From contig NZ_CP130831.1 in the NCBI RefSeq assembly GCF_030549525.1, forward strand, positions 1,761,501 through 1,825,500: 64,000 nucleotides of DNA. The letters are read 5' to 3'. The position numbers and the translations under genes are program-made. Source of the stretch: Stenotrophomonas sp. 704A1 (GTDB taxonomy: Bacteria; Pseudomonadota; Gammaproteobacteria; Xanthomonadales; Xanthomonadaceae). How positions within the stretch are numbered: position 1 is the first letter of the stretch; each line of letters opens with the position of its first letter. Of the stretch, positions 17,711 through 26,212 are shown one piece after another. The notes under the pieces were generated by a model that made no database searches, was not told where the DNA came from, and saw nothing but the letters and a program-made list of their open reading frames with translations.

Positions 17711-17751
17711 GATTTTAAGTCCGATGCGTCTACCAGTTTCGCCATCCGGGC
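17711..17751 (-). pseudogene. Truncated tRNA-Leu(UAA): 5' half only
   Basis: Read on the minus strand from 17751: GCCCGGATGGCGAAACTGG, then the D arm and an anticodon arm with TCGGACTTAAAATC (anticodon TAA). After 17711 the sequence stops matching a tRNA: there is no variable arm or T loop of usual form, and no TCCGGGC to close the acceptor stem anywhere before the next tRNA. A promoter-like TACAAT remains upstream. The break lies in the anticodon arm, a common integrase target. It cannot make a functional tRNA. Confidence 0.8.
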
Positions 17752-17766
17752 CTGCAGCGCGCGCCG

Positions 17767-17772
17767 ATTGTA
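17767..17772 (-). promoter_or_regulatory. -10 element (TACAAT) ahead of the tRNA-Leu pair
   Basis: On the minus strand TACAAT lies 15 bases before the 5' end of the truncated tRNA, at the right distance for a tRNA promoter. The -35 region is not convincing. It may also drive the intron-containing tRNA about 200 bases downstream. Confidence 0.55.
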
Positions 17773-17857
17773 GCGGAATCCCCTGGGGCGGCGCTGGCTA
17801 ACGAAGCGTTTACGCAGCGCGCCGCGACGCTGGGTACAGTCCGCCAACTCCAGTGGA

Positions 17858-18886
17858 ATGGCCGGCATGCACGGACGTCGCAGTCGATGGGTCGGGCGTT
17901 GCATCGCGCTGGCGCTGTTGCCGGCATGGCCGGTGGTCGCCGCGCCGCCGCCTGCCCCGGCCACGCCGGTGGTGGACATGGCCACCGTGCAGGTCACCGG
18001 CGAACAGCCTGGACCGGGCCTGTGGACAGTGACCGGTCCGCAGGGCCACGTGCTGTGGATCCTGGGCACGGTCTCGCCGATCCCCAGTGGCGTGCAATGG
18101 CGTTCGGACGAGGTCGAAAGAACGATTGCCGGTGCCGACCACGTGCTGGGCGATCCGGGGTTCTCCCTCGATGCGAAGATCGGCGTGTTCAAGGGCCTGA
18201 CCCTGCTGCCGCTGGCATTGAAGACCGCACGCGATCCGCAGGGGCGCACGCTGGACCAGATCCTGCCCGCGGCCACCCACGCGCGCTGGCTGGGGCTGAA
18301 GCAGACCTACCTGGGCAACAATCGCGGCGTGGAGAAGGATCGGCCGCTGGTCGCGTCCGGCAGGCTCTTCCAGGCCTTCCTGAAGCGCAACGGTCTGCGC
18401 GACAGCCGGCAGGTGAAGGACGCGCTCGGGCGTGCCTACAAGGCGCGTGGCCTGACCCCGGAGGACGTGCAGGTGAAGCTGAAGGTCGATGACATCCGTG
18501 GCACGTTGAAGGAACTGCAGACCACCGAAGTCGATGACCGCGCCTGTTTCGAGCGCACACTGGATACCGTCGAGTTCCAGGCGCCGGTGCTGCGCGAACG
18601 CGCCAACGCGTGGGCGCTGGGAGATATCGCCGCGCTGCGCCGCCTGTCCACCTCGCCGATGGCACAGACCTGCCGGGAGCTGCTGCAGGCATCCGACTTC
18701 GCGCGTCGGCGCGGCTGGAGCGACATGCCGTTGCAGGTCCGCGCGCGCTGGCTGCAGGGGGTCGACGCGGCACTGGCACGTCACGCCGGGACCTTCGCGA
18801 CCGTACCGGTGAGCCTGCTGCTCGGTGAAGGCTACCTGGATGCGTTGGCGCAGCGTGGCTACCGGATCGAGGCGCCACCGGAATAA
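17858..18886 (+). CDS. TraB/GumN-family exported protein
   Basis: 342 residues with a signal peptide (about residues 1-29, ending VVAAP). The mature protein contains GPQGHVLWILGTVSPIP, a strand-loop motif typical of the TraB/GumN family, and SLLLGEGYLDALAQRGY at the end, matching the family's closing motif. Family members are proposed metal-dependent hydrolases, but the function of this one is not known. It is the first complete chromosomal gene right of the tRNA region and diverges from it. Confidence 0.8.
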   Translation: MAGMHGRRSRWVGRCIALALLPAWPVVAAPPPAPATPVVDMATVQVTGEQPGPGLWTVTGPQGHVLWILGTVSPIPSGVQWRSDEVERTIAGADHVLGDPGFSLDAKIGVFKGLTLLPLALKTARDPQGRTLDQILPAATHARWLGLKQTYLGNNRGVEKDRPLVASGRLFQAFLKRNGLRDSRQVKDALGRAYKARGLTPEDVQVKLKVDDIRGTLKELQTTEVDDRACFERTLDTVEFQAPVLRERANAWALGDIAALRRLSTSPMAQTCRELLQASDFARRRGWSDMPLQVRARWLQGVDAALARHAGTFATVPVSLLLGEGYLDALAQRGYRIEAPPE

Positions 18887-18893
18887 CCACCGT

Positions 18894-18921
18894 TTGACGT
18901 CCTCGTGCTTCGTGTCATATT
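18894..18921 (+). promoter_or_regulatory. Sigma-70-type promoter of the BLUF gene
   Basis: TTGACG (18894-18899) and CATATT (18916-18921) are 16 bases apart, in the short gap before the BLUF gene. The predicted start point is about 15-20 bases before its ATG, leaving room for the GCAGGAG ribosome site. Confidence 0.6.
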
Positions 18922-18944
18922 TCCCTGCATTCCGCAGGAGAGCG

Positions 18945-19397
18945 ATGGACATGCCGTTGCACGCATACGCCTACGTCAGCACGGCCATGGAGGGATTGGA
19001 CCTGTCCGCCCTCGATGCCCTGCTGGCCGATGCAACCGCGTTCAACCGCATGGCGGGCGTGACCGGCGTGCTGATGTTCGATGGCAGCCGGTTCCTGCAG
19101 TACATCGAAGGGCCGCGCGACGGCCTGGCATCGGTGCAGGCGCGCATTGTCAACGCGCGCCGCCATGGCAGCATCACCCCGCTCGCGGCCGGCCCGATCG
19201 AAAGCCGCCGGTTCCCGCGCTGGACGATGGCCAACCGGCAGGTGGAGCCGGGGGTGCTGGCCAGCATCGCGGCGGCCCACTGGCAGGGGTTCAATCTTGA
19301 AACGGCGTGCCCGGGCGAAGGTTTTTCCCTGCTGCTGCGCGCCTGGACCGGCGATCATGGTGAACTGGAACCGGCTGCGGTCAGCCTGGGCTCCTGA
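18945..19397 (+). CDS. BLUF-domain blue-light sensor
   Basis: 150 residues. The N-terminal ~95 residues match the FAD-binding BLUF fold: the key Tyr in AYVSTA (residue 9 or 10), the Asn in AFNRMAGVTGVLMF, the signalling Gln in FLQYIEGP, and the late RRFPRWTM segment. About 50 further residues have no recognised domain, so it is a short stand-alone photoreceptor needing a partner. The ATG at 18945 is chosen for the GCAGGAG site just upstream; a longer in-frame start overlaps the previous gene. It has its own promoter. Confidence 0.88.
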   Translation: MDMPLHAYAYVSTAMEGLDLSALDALLADATAFNRMAGVTGVLMFDGSRFLQYIEGPRDGLASVQARIVNARRHGSITPLAAGPIESRRFPRWTMANRQVEPGVLASIAAAHWQGFNLETACPGEGFSLLLRAWTGDHGELEPAAVSLGS

Positions 19398-19476
19398 GCC
19401 GGGAGTGGCCTGGGGCGGTGGACCCGGTTAACCTTGTGCGCATGTTTGCCCGCAACCGGATCCCGCGCATGACCCA

Positions 19477-20796
19477 GTGCTCCCCGCAGCCGCCGACCGG
19501 ACGCCGCGCTTGAGCGCGCCGATCGGTGCGGCCCAGGCTCCGGCCCCGGCCATCATCGGCCTGGGCTATGTCGGCCTGCCGCTGGCCGTGGCGTTCGGCC
19601 GGCAGATGCCGACGCTGGGGTATGACATCGACGCCGCACGCATCGCAGAACTGGCGTCGGGCCAGGATCACACCCTGGAGATGGCGGCGGACGAACTGGC
19701 TGGCGCGTCACTGCTGCGCTACAGCAGCGACCCGGCGCAACTTGATGCCTGCAATGTCTACATCGTCACCGTGCCGACGCCGATCGATGCCTATGAGCAA
19801 CCCGATCTGGAGCCGCTGCGCTCGGCCACACGGCTGATCGCCAGCCACCTGCGTGCGGGCGACCTGGTGATCTACGAATCCACGGTCTACCCGGGGACCA
19901 CCGAGGAAGTCTGCGTGCCGCTGCTGGAGCAGGGGTCCGGGCTGCGCTTCAACGTGGATTTCCACTGCGGCTACAGCCCCGAACGGGTCAGCCCCGGCGA
20001 TCGTGGCCGGCGCCTGGCCGATATCCGCAAGATCACCTCCGGCTCCAGCGTGGAGGCGGCTGCGGTGGTCGATCGGCTGTACCAGCGCATCATCACCGCC
20101 GGTACGTTCCCGGCACCTTCCATGCGCGTGGCCGAAGCGGCCAAGGTGGTGGAGAACATCCAGCGCGACGTCAACATCGCGCTGGTCAACGAACTCGCGC
20201 TGATCTTCGATCGCCTGGGTATCGACACCCAGGACGTGCTGGACGCGGCGGGCAGCAAGTGGAATTTCCTGCCGTTCCGCCCGGGCCTGGTGGGCGGGCA
20301 CTGCATCGGCGTGGACCCGTACTACCTGCTGCACAAATCGGAGAGCGTGGGGTACCACCCCGACCTCATCCACACCGCGCGCCAGGTCAACAACCGCGTG
20401 GGCGAACATGTGGCGGCGCGGGTGCTGGCGATGCTGGCCGAGCGTGGCCGCACCCCGGCACAGTCCCGCATCCTGGTGCTGGGCGTGACCTTCAAGGAGG
20501 ACTGCCCGGACCTGCGCAACAGCCGCGCGCTGGAGCTGGCGCAGCGGCTGGCCGCCAGCGGCGCGCAGGTGCAGGTGAGCGACCCCTGGGTCGGCCCCGC
20601 GGCGCTGGCTGGCGAAGGCGTGCACTGGCTGGCCGAACCTGCCGCCGGCTGCTACGACGCGGTGGTGCTGGCCGTGGCCCACCACAGTTTCAAGGCGATG
20701 GACGAAGCGCGCATCCGCAACCTGCTGGCGCCGGGCGGCCTGGTCTACGACGTGAAATCGGCCTGGCCGCGCAGCGTGGTTGACGACCGGCTGTAG
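19477..20796 (+). CDS. tviB: UDP-sugar / nucleotide-sugar 6-dehydrogenase (TviB/WbpO-like)
   Basis: About 439 residues. NAD-binding Rossmann motif GLGYVGLP near residue 28, catalytic Cys in GGHCIGVDPYYL near residue 275, and the C-terminal domain starting VLGVTFKEDCPDLRNS. The family oxidises UDP-N-acetylhexosamines (or UDP-glucose/GDP-mannose) to uronic acids for surface polysaccharide. The start is uncertain: GTG at 19477 or TTG at 19510 both precede the Rossmann motif. No other polysaccharide genes are adjacent, so substrate is not settled. Confidence 0.85.
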   Translation: MLPAAADRTPRLSAPIGAAQAPAPAIIGLGYVGLPLAVAFGRQMPTLGYDIDAARIAELASGQDHTLEMAADELAGASLLRYSSDPAQLDACNVYIVTVPTPIDAYEQPDLEPLRSATRLIASHLRAGDLVIYESTVYPGTTEEVCVPLLEQGSGLRFNVDFHCGYSPERVSPGDRGRRLADIRKITSGSSVEAAAVVDRLYQRIITAGTFPAPSMRVAEAAKVVENIQRDVNIALVNELALIFDRLGIDTQDVLDAAGSKWNFLPFRPGLVGGHCIGVDPYYLLHKSESVGYHPDLIHTARQVNNRVGEHVAARVLAMLAERGRTPAQSRILVLGVTFKEDCPDLRNSRALELAQRLAASGAQVQVSDPWVGPAALAGEGVHWLAEPAAGCYDAVVLAVAHHSFKAMDEARIRNLLAPGGLVYDVKSAWPRSVVDDRL

Positions 20797-20840
20797 GCGC
20801 TGCGGGGTAGACTCGCAGGCAGTTGCAAACGAGGAACGCC

Positions 20841-22463
20841 ATGCACCGGTATATCGTCTACCTGCTCGCCATCCTGCTGTTTCCCCTGTGCCTGTGGCTG
20901 GCCACGATCTGGCCGGCTTGGTACTGGGGCGTTGGCCTGACCGCCGCGATGGTGGCACTGGGGACCTGGGACCTGCTGCAGAAGCGCAGCACCCTGCGGC
21001 GGAACTATCCGGTGATGGCGCATTTCCGCTATGGCCTGGAATCGATCGGCCCGGAGATCCGCCAGTATTTCGTGCAGAGCGACCTGGAAGATGTGCCGTT
21101 CTCGCGGCAGCAGCGCGCGCTGATCTACCAGCGCGCCAAGAACCAGATGGATACCGTGCCGTTCGGTACCCTGCGCAGCACCTACGCGGTGGACTACGAG
21201 TGGATCAATCATTCGCTGGCACCGACCACCATCGCCAGGCACGACTTCCGCGTGCTGATCGGCGCCAGCTGTGCGAAACCCTATTCGGCCAGCGTGTTCA
21301 ACATCTCCGCGATGAGCTTCGGCTCGCTGTCGGCCAATGCGATCCGCGCACTGAATGAAGGTGCGCGCCGTGGTGGCTTCTACCACGATACCGGGGAGGG
21401 TTCGATCTCGCCCTACCACCGCGAGATGGGCGGTGACCTGGTGTGGGAGATCGGTTCGGGGTACTTCGGCTGCCGCGATGACAAGGGCGGCTTCAGCGAG
21501 GAACGCTTCATCGCCAATGCCACGCATGACCAGGTCAAGATGATCGAGATCAAGCTGTCGCAGGGCGCCAAGCCGGGCCACGGCGGCGTGCTGCCGGCAC
21601 CGAAGGTGACCGCCGAGATCTCGGTGACCCGTGGCGTGCCGATGGGGGTGGACTGCGTGTCACCGTCGCGCCATTCGGCGTTCTCCACCCCGGTCGAGCT
21701 GCTGCAGTTCGTTGCCCGCCTGCGCGAGCTGTCAGGCGGCAAGCCGGTCGGCTTCAAGCTGGCCATCGGCCATCCCTGGGAATGGTTCGGCATCGCCAAG
21801 GCCATGCACGAGACCGGGCTGCTGCCGGACTTCATCGTGGTCGATGGTGCCGAGGGCGGCACCGGCGCGGCACCGGCCGAGTTCGTCGACCACGTGGGCG
21901 TGCCGATGCACGAAGCGCTGCTGCTGGTACACAACACCCTGGTCGGGCTGGACCTGCGCGAACGCATCCGTATCGGTGCGGCGGGCAAGGTCACCAGCGC
22001 TTTCGATATTGCCCGCACCATCGCGCTGGGCGCGGACTGGTGCAATGCAGGACGTGGTTTCATGTTCGCGCTGGGCTGCATCCAGTCGCTGAGCTGCCAT
22101 ACCGACAAATGTCCGACCGGCGTCGCCACCCAGGATCCGGCGCGCTGGAAGCACCTGGATGCACCGGACAAGGCCACGCGTGTGCACAGCTACCATGAGC
22201 ACACGCTGCATGCGCTGAAGGAGCTGCTGTGTGCGGCAGGCCTGAACGACCCCGCCGAACTGGGTCCGGAACACATCCTGCGGCGGGTGTCGCCGGTGGA
22301 GATCCGCTCGCTGGCCTCGCTGTACCGCTACCTGGAGCCGGGCGAACTGCTGCACAAGGTGCCTGACCACGCGGTGTTCCATTCGTTCTGGGCCGAAGCG
22401 CGCAGCGATTCGTTCCAGCCGCCGCCGCGCATCCAGGCCCTGCGCGCCAGCAAGTCGCGGTAA
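20841..22463 (+). CDS. FMN-dependent glutamate-synthase-like membrane protein
   Basis: 540 residues. Two hydrophobic helices fill the first ~45 residues. The rest is a glutamate-synthase central/FMN-type barrel with ISAMSFGSLSANAIRALN, GEGSISPYHRE, SQGAKPGHGGVLP, VVDGAEGGTGAAP and a Cys cluster CIQSLSCHTDKCPTGVATQ. It lacks the amidotransferase domain of GltB, so it is not the full glutamate synthase; the physiological substrate is unknown. The start at 20841 has GAGGA upstream; a longer reading frame begins inside the intergenic region. Confidence 0.85.
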   Translation: MHRYIVYLLAILLFPLCLWLATIWPAWYWGVGLTAAMVALGTWDLLQKRSTLRRNYPVMAHFRYGLESIGPEIRQYFVQSDLEDVPFSRQQRALIYQRAKNQMDTVPFGTLRSTYAVDYEWINHSLAPTTIARHDFRVLIGASCAKPYSASVFNISAMSFGSLSANAIRALNEGARRGGFYHDTGEGSISPYHREMGGDLVWEIGSGYFGCRDDKGGFSEERFIANATHDQVKMIEIKLSQGAKPGHGGVLPAPKVTAEISVTRGVPMGVDCVSPSRHSAFSTPVELLQFVARLRELSGGKPVGFKLAIGHPWEWFGIAKAMHETGLLPDFIVVDGAEGGTGAAPAEFVDHVGVPMHEALLLVHNTLVGLDLRERIRIGAAGKVTSAFDIARTIALGADWCNAGRGFMFALGCIQSLSCHTDKCPTGVATQDPARWKHLDAPDKATRVHSYHEHTLHALKELLCAAGLNDPAELGPEHILRRVSPVEIRSLASLYRYLEPGELLHKVPDHAVFHSFWAEARSDSFQPPPRIQALRASKSR

Positions 22464-22471
22464 CCGTTGTT

Positions 22472-22555
22472 GTAGAGTCGAGCCATGCTCGACTGCCTTT
22501 CGATCAGGCATCGCGACGTCGGAACGAAGAACAGCCGAGCATGGCTCGACTCTAC
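22472..22555. repeat. SMAG-type palindromic repeat, inverted pair
   Basis: GTAGAGTCGAGCCATGCTCG (22472 onward) and its inverted copy ending TCGACTCTAC (22555) flank about 35 bases. Each unit is a GTAG-headed stem-loop. This is the dimer form of S. maltophilia GTAG repeats. The copies sit between the glutamate-synthase-like gene and a GNAT gene. Confidence 0.88.
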
Positions 22556-22566
22556 AAGGAGGCATC

Positions 22567-23028
22567 ATGCAGTTCAGGACCGGCACCGAGCACGATGTCG
22601 CCATGCTGTGGGCCCTGCGCACGCGCTGCGTCCGCGAGCTGTGCAGCAGCCACTATCCGCCGCAGGTGATCGCGCCGTGGTCGGCCTCGCCACCGCCGGT
22701 GCAGTACGCGCGGCTGCTGGGGCAGGGCGGCTGCGTGGTGGCCGAGGACGCCCACGGCAGGCTGCTGGGGTTCGGCGTGTTCGACGCCGCCGGCAACGAA
22801 GTCGATGCCTTGTTCGTGGACCCCGACCATGGCGGGCAGGGCGTAGGCCAGGCGTTGATGCAGCGGCTGCTGCAGATGGCCGACCCGCAGCGGGACGTGG
22901 TGCTGTCGGCGTCGCTCAACGCGGTGCCGTTCTACCAGCGGCAGGGCTTCATTGCCGAGCGTGAGGAAGCCTATCCGCATCCCAGCGGGGTGGCGCTGGC
23001 GTCGGTGAGCATGCGCAGGCCGCGGTGA
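22567..23028 (+). CDS. GNAT-family N-acetyltransferase
   Basis: 153 residues, one GNAT domain. The acetyl-CoA pyrophosphate loop is seen in ALFVDPDHGGQGVGQALM (about residues 79-96), with SASLNAVPFYQRQGF as the closing motif. The acceptor is unknown. The gene lies between two blocks of GTAG palindromes with its RBS (AAGGAGG) right after the first block. Confidence 0.88.
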   Translation: MQFRTGTEHDVAMLWALRTRCVRELCSSHYPPQVIAPWSASPPPVQYARLLGQGGCVVAEDAHGRLLGFGVFDAAGNEVDALFVDPDHGGQGVGQALMQRLLQMADPQRDVVLSASLNAVPFYQRQGFIAEREEAYPHPSGVALASVSMRRPR

Positions 23029-23029
23029 T

Positions 23030-23155
23030 GTAGCGTCGAGCTTGCTCGACGGCTCTTGTAGAGTCGAGCCATGCTCGACTGCTCTTGTAGAGTCGAGCCA
23101 TGCTCGACTGCTTTTGATTCAGGCGATAAAGCAGTCGAGCATGGCTCGACACTAC
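23030..23155. repeat. Cluster of four SMAG-type palindromes
   Basis: Three units in direct orientation start with GTAG at 23030, 23058 and 23087, each followed by a TCGAGC...GCTCGA stem; an inverted copy spans 23131-23155, ending GACACTAC. The array fills the gap between two convergent genes and may act as a bidirectional terminator or RNA-processing site. Confidence 0.88.
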
Positions 23156-23165
23156 AAAGCAGGCG

Positions 23166-24413
23166 TCACCGCGCCGCCAACCATGCGATCACGCCTTCGG
23201 CCGCCTGCAGGCCGCTGGCGTAGCAGGCGGTCAGCAGGTAGCCACCGGTCGGCGCTTCCCAGTCCAGCATTTCACCGGCGCAGAACACGCCGGGCAGGCC
23301 GCGCAGCATCAGCGCCTCATCCAGCGCATCCAGGCGGACGCCACCGGCGGTACTGATCACTTCGGCCAGCGGTCGTGGCCGCAGCAGGCGCAACGGCAGC
23401 CGCTTGAGCGTGGTGACCACCGCCTGCAGCTCCTGGCCGGCGTCCTTGCCCAGCGTCTCGAACACCAGCGCGGTCTTCACCGCGTCCAGCCCGGCCTGGC
23501 GGCGCAGGTGCTCGCCGAAGCTGCGGCCCTTGCGCGGCTGCGAGAGGTCGGCAAGCAAGCGGGTTTCGTCACGCCCGGGAACCAGATCCAGCCACAGCCG
23601 GGCCTCGCCATCGCGGTTGATGGTCTCACGCAGATCGGCGGACAGCGCATAGATCAGGCTGCCTTCGATGCCATACGCGCTGACCACGCACTCGCCCTGC
23701 AGGGCATGCCGCTCACCGGCCGGGTCGCACCAGTGCGCCACCACAGGCTTCAGCGGTGCGCCAGCGTGGCGCTGGGCGAAGAACGGCGTCCAGGCCACGT
23801 CGAAGCCACAGTTGGCGGCCTGCAGCGGCGCGATCGCTACGCCACGCGCCTGCAACGTTGCCACCCAGGCACCGTCGCTGCCCAGCTGTGGCCAGCTTCC
23901 ACCGCCCGTCGCCAGTACCGTCGCGTCGGCATGCACGTCCACGTCGCCGTGATCGCTGGAGAAACGCAGGGCGCCGTCGTCGCTCCAGCCCAGCCAGCGA
24001 TGATTGACGTGCAGGCGCACGCCCTGCTCCTTCAGCCGGCGCACCCAGCCGCGCAGCAGTGGCGCCGCCTTGCGGTCCACAGGAAAGACACGGCCGGAGG
24101 TGCCGACATAGGTATCGACGCCGAATCCTGCAGCCCAGTCGCGCAGTGCCTGCGCATCGAAGCGGTCCAGCCAGGTGGCGACCGCGGCGGCCTGTTCGCG
24201 GTAGCGGCTGTCGAACTGCGGGCGCGGCTCGGAATGGGTGAGGTTGAGCCCGCCCTTGCCGGCAATCAGGAACTTGCGGCCGGGCGAGCCCTTGGCCTCG
24301 TACAGGTCCACCTCAAGGCCCGCTGCACGCAGGCGCTCGGCGGCGAACAACCCGGCCGGGCCGCCGCCAATGACAGCGACGCGGCGCGGCGGGAATGGAT
24401 CAGCGTTGGACAT
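23166..24413 (-). CDS. HI0933-like NAD(P)/FAD-dependent flavoprotein
   Basis: 415 residues. FAD-binding motif VIGGGPAGLFAAERLR near the N-terminus, FLIAGKGGLNLTHSEP, ATGGGSWPQLGSDG and the C-terminal GVFCAGEMLDWEAPTGGYLL, all typical of the HI0933/YhiN (TIGR03862) family. Substrate is not assigned. The ATG at 24413 is chosen because the Rossmann motif follows within 11 residues and it overlaps the stop of the FKBP gene by 14 bases; the longer frame has no support. Confidence 0.87.
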   Translation of the reverse strand: MSNADPFPPRRVAVIGGGPAGLFAAERLRAAGLEVDLYEAKGSPGRKFLIAGKGGLNLTHSEPRPQFDSRYREQAAAVATWLDRFDAQALRDWAAGFGVDTYVGTSGRVFPVDRKAAPLLRGWVRRLKEQGVRLHVNHRWLGWSDDGALRFSSDHGDVDVHADATVLATGGGSWPQLGSDGAWVATLQARGVAIAPLQAANCGFDVAWTPFFAQRHAGAPLKPVVAHWCDPAGERHALQGECVVSAYGIEGSLIYALSADLRETINRDGEARLWLDLVPGRDETRLLADLSQPRKGRSFGEHLRRQAGLDAVKTALVFETLGKDAGQELQAVVTTLKRLPLRLLRPRPLAEVISTAGGVRLDALDEALMLRGLPGVFCAGEMLDWEAPTGGYLLTACYASGLQAAEGVIAWLAAR

Positions 24414-24834
24414 CGAGCAGCTCGACATCGAACACCAGCGAGGAACCGGCCGGGATCGGGCCGACGCTGCGATCGCCGTACCCATACTCCGGCGGAATCA
24501 TCAGCGTGCGCTTGCCTCCCACCTTCATGCCGGCCACGCCCTCGTCCCAGCCCCGGATCACCTGGCCGGCACCGAGTGCAAAGGTGAACGGCTCGCCGCG
24601 TTCGACCGAGCTGTCGAAGGTCTTGCCGTGCTTGTTGTCGGCACGCTGGTCGTAGATCCAGCCGGTGTAATGCACGCTGACCTTCTGGCCCGGCAGTGCT
24701 TCGGCACCGGTGCCGAGCTGGGTGTCGATGCGCTCGAAGGCGGTGAGGGTGCCTCCCGGCGGTGGGCCGGCGGGCTCGGAGGAGCAACCAGCGGCGACAA
24801 GGGACAGCAGCAGGGGAAGCAGCAGGCGGCGCAT
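24400..24834 (-). CDS. FKBP-type peptidyl-prolyl isomerase, lipoprotein
   Basis: 144 residues. Signal peptide with lipobox VAAGC (Cys17), then a single FKBP domain: VSVHYTGWI, FDSSVERGEPFTFALGAGQVI, GWDEGVAGMKVGGKRTLMIP and SLVFDVELLDV. It should catalyse proline isomerisation in the periplasm, anchored to a membrane. The start at 24834 gives the signal peptide; longer in-frame extensions run into the divergent promoter region. It overlaps the downstream flavoprotein gene, suggesting one transcript. Confidence 0.92.
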   Translation of the reverse strand: MRRLLLPLLLSLVAAGCSSEPAGPPPGGTLTAFERIDTQLGTGAEALPGQKVSVHYTGWIYDQRADNKHGKTFDSSVERGEPFTFALGAGQVIRGWDEGVAGMKVGGKRTLMIPPEYGYGDRSVGPIPAGSSLVFDVELLDVQR

Positions 24835-24903
24835 CGGGCGTCTCCACAGGGCATGAGTCGAGGGCGGCAAGGGTAGCGCATCGGCGCCGCGTATCATGGG
24901 GGC

Positions 24904-25269
24904 ATGGCCAAACTCCTGCTCAACCTGCGCAATGTCGGCGATGACGAATACGCCGATGTCTGCGCGCTTCTCGACCAGCATGGCATTGCCTGGTACCGCA
25001 CCGAACCCAGCCCCTGGGGCATCTCCAACGGCGGCCTGTGGCTGCGCGAGGACGCCGACCAGCCGCGCGCCAAGGCGTTGATGGCCGATTACCAGGCCGC
25101 GCGCGGGGTCCGGGTGCGCGCCGAGCGCGAACAGGCGCTGCGCGACGGCACCGCCGAAACCTTCGGCAGCCTGTTCCGGCGCCGGCCGCTGTTCGTGCTG
25201 CTGGTGCTGGTGGGCATGGCGGTGGCTGCGGCGCTGGTGCTGCTGCCGTTCATGCTGTTGCGGGGGTAG
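24904..25269 (+). CDS. DUF6164-family small membrane protein
   Basis: 121 residues. The N-terminal ~70 residues (LLLNLRNVGDDEYADVCALL, then GIAWYRTEPSPWGISNGGLW) match the DUF6164 pattern and resemble DUF2007-type signal-transducing folds; one hydrophobic C-terminal helix spans residues 97-118. Function unknown. It is divergent from the FKBP gene. Confidence 0.75.
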   Translation: MAKLLLNLRNVGDDEYADVCALLDQHGIAWYRTEPSPWGISNGGLWLREDADQPRAKALMADYQAARGVRVRAEREQALRDGTAETFGSLFRRRPLFVLLVLVGMAVAAALVLLPFMLLRG

Positions 25270-25358
25270 GGCGCGGCGCGTCGCTGCAGCAGATCCCCGC
25301 TGCGCGTGGATGAACGGGCAATTCTGATCCGCGGGCGGTCTGGCGTTAAAATGGCCTG

Positions 25359-26126
25359 ATGATCGCCAACACTGCTGCCTACCATTTCGCTGTCATCGAT
25401 GACCCCCAGGGCCTGTGCGACCTGCTGCAGGCGCGTGCGCAGGCGGCCGGCCTGCGTGGCACCATCCTGGTGGCGGGCGAGGGGCTGAATCTGTTCCTGG
25501 CCGGTGAGCCGGAGGCTGTCGAGGGTTTCCATGCGGCGCTGCGCGCCGATGCGCGTTTTGCCGACCTGCGGGTCAAGACCAGTCCGAGCGAGCACCAGCC
25601 CTTCGCGCGGCTGAAGGCCAAGGTCAAGGACGAGATCATCAGCTTCCGCCGTGATGACGGCCAGCCGCTGGACTACCCGCGTGCGCCTGCGGTCGACCCG
25701 GCCACCGTGCAGCGCTGGCTGCGCCAGGGGCACGACGACGCCGGCAAGCCGGTGGTGATGCTCGATACCCGCAATCTGCAGGAGGTCGCCTACGGCACCT
25801 TCAAGGACGCGCTGGTGCTGCCGATCCACAAGTTCACCGATCTGCCCGAGGCGCTGGCCCCCCATCGTGCGGCGCTGAAGGACAGCACGGTGGTCAGCTT
25901 CTGCACCGGCGGCATCCGCTGCGAGAAGGCCGCGCTGTGGATGCTCAACGACGGCATGGACAACGTGCTGCAGCTGGACGGCGGCATCCTCGGGTATTTC
26001 GAGGAGGTCGGTGGCGAGGGCTACGAAGGGCGCTGTTTCGTGTTCGACGAGCGGGTGGCGCTGGATGCCGAGCTGAAGCCGATGGTGGACCAGCCACTGG
26101 CGGCGCCGCGCCCCAGCGCGTTCTGA
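25359..26126 (+). CDS. trhO: Rhodanese-fold tRNA uridine hydroxylase / sulfurtransferase (TrhO-like)
   Basis: 255 residues. An N-terminal ferredoxin-like domain (about 1-95) precedes a rhodanese domain with the active-site loop [15 protein letters not shown], including the catalytic Cys. This matches the YceA/TrhO family, which makes 5-hydroxyuridine at position 34 of tRNAs. It is shorter than E. coli TrhO (about 350 residues), lacking most of the C-terminal extension, so a plain sulfurtransferase is possible. Confidence 0.78.
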   Translation: MIANTAAYHFAVIDDPQGLCDLLQARAQAAGLRGTILVAGEGLNLFLAGEPEAVEGFHAALRADARFADLRVKTSPSEHQPFARLKAKVKDEIISFRRDDGQPLDYPRAPAVDPATVQRWLRQGHDDAGKPVVMLDTRNLQEVAYGTFKDALVLPIHKFTDLPEALAPHRAALKDSTVVSFCTGGIRCEKAALWMLNDGMDNVLQLDGGILGYFEEVGGEGYEGRCFVFDERVALDAELKPMVDQPLAAPRPSAF

Positions 26127-26212
26127 CCCGGCCGAGGCCGCTCCGCGGGAATCAGCATCCTGCCACCGGCACTGGCCGCAGCGGCCGGGCGACCCCATCG
26201 AAAGGGGATCCT

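Noticed and set aside
17695..17751. Second complete tRNA-Leu
   Set aside because: No T arm or matching 3' acceptor strand could be found; only the 5' half is tRNA-like.
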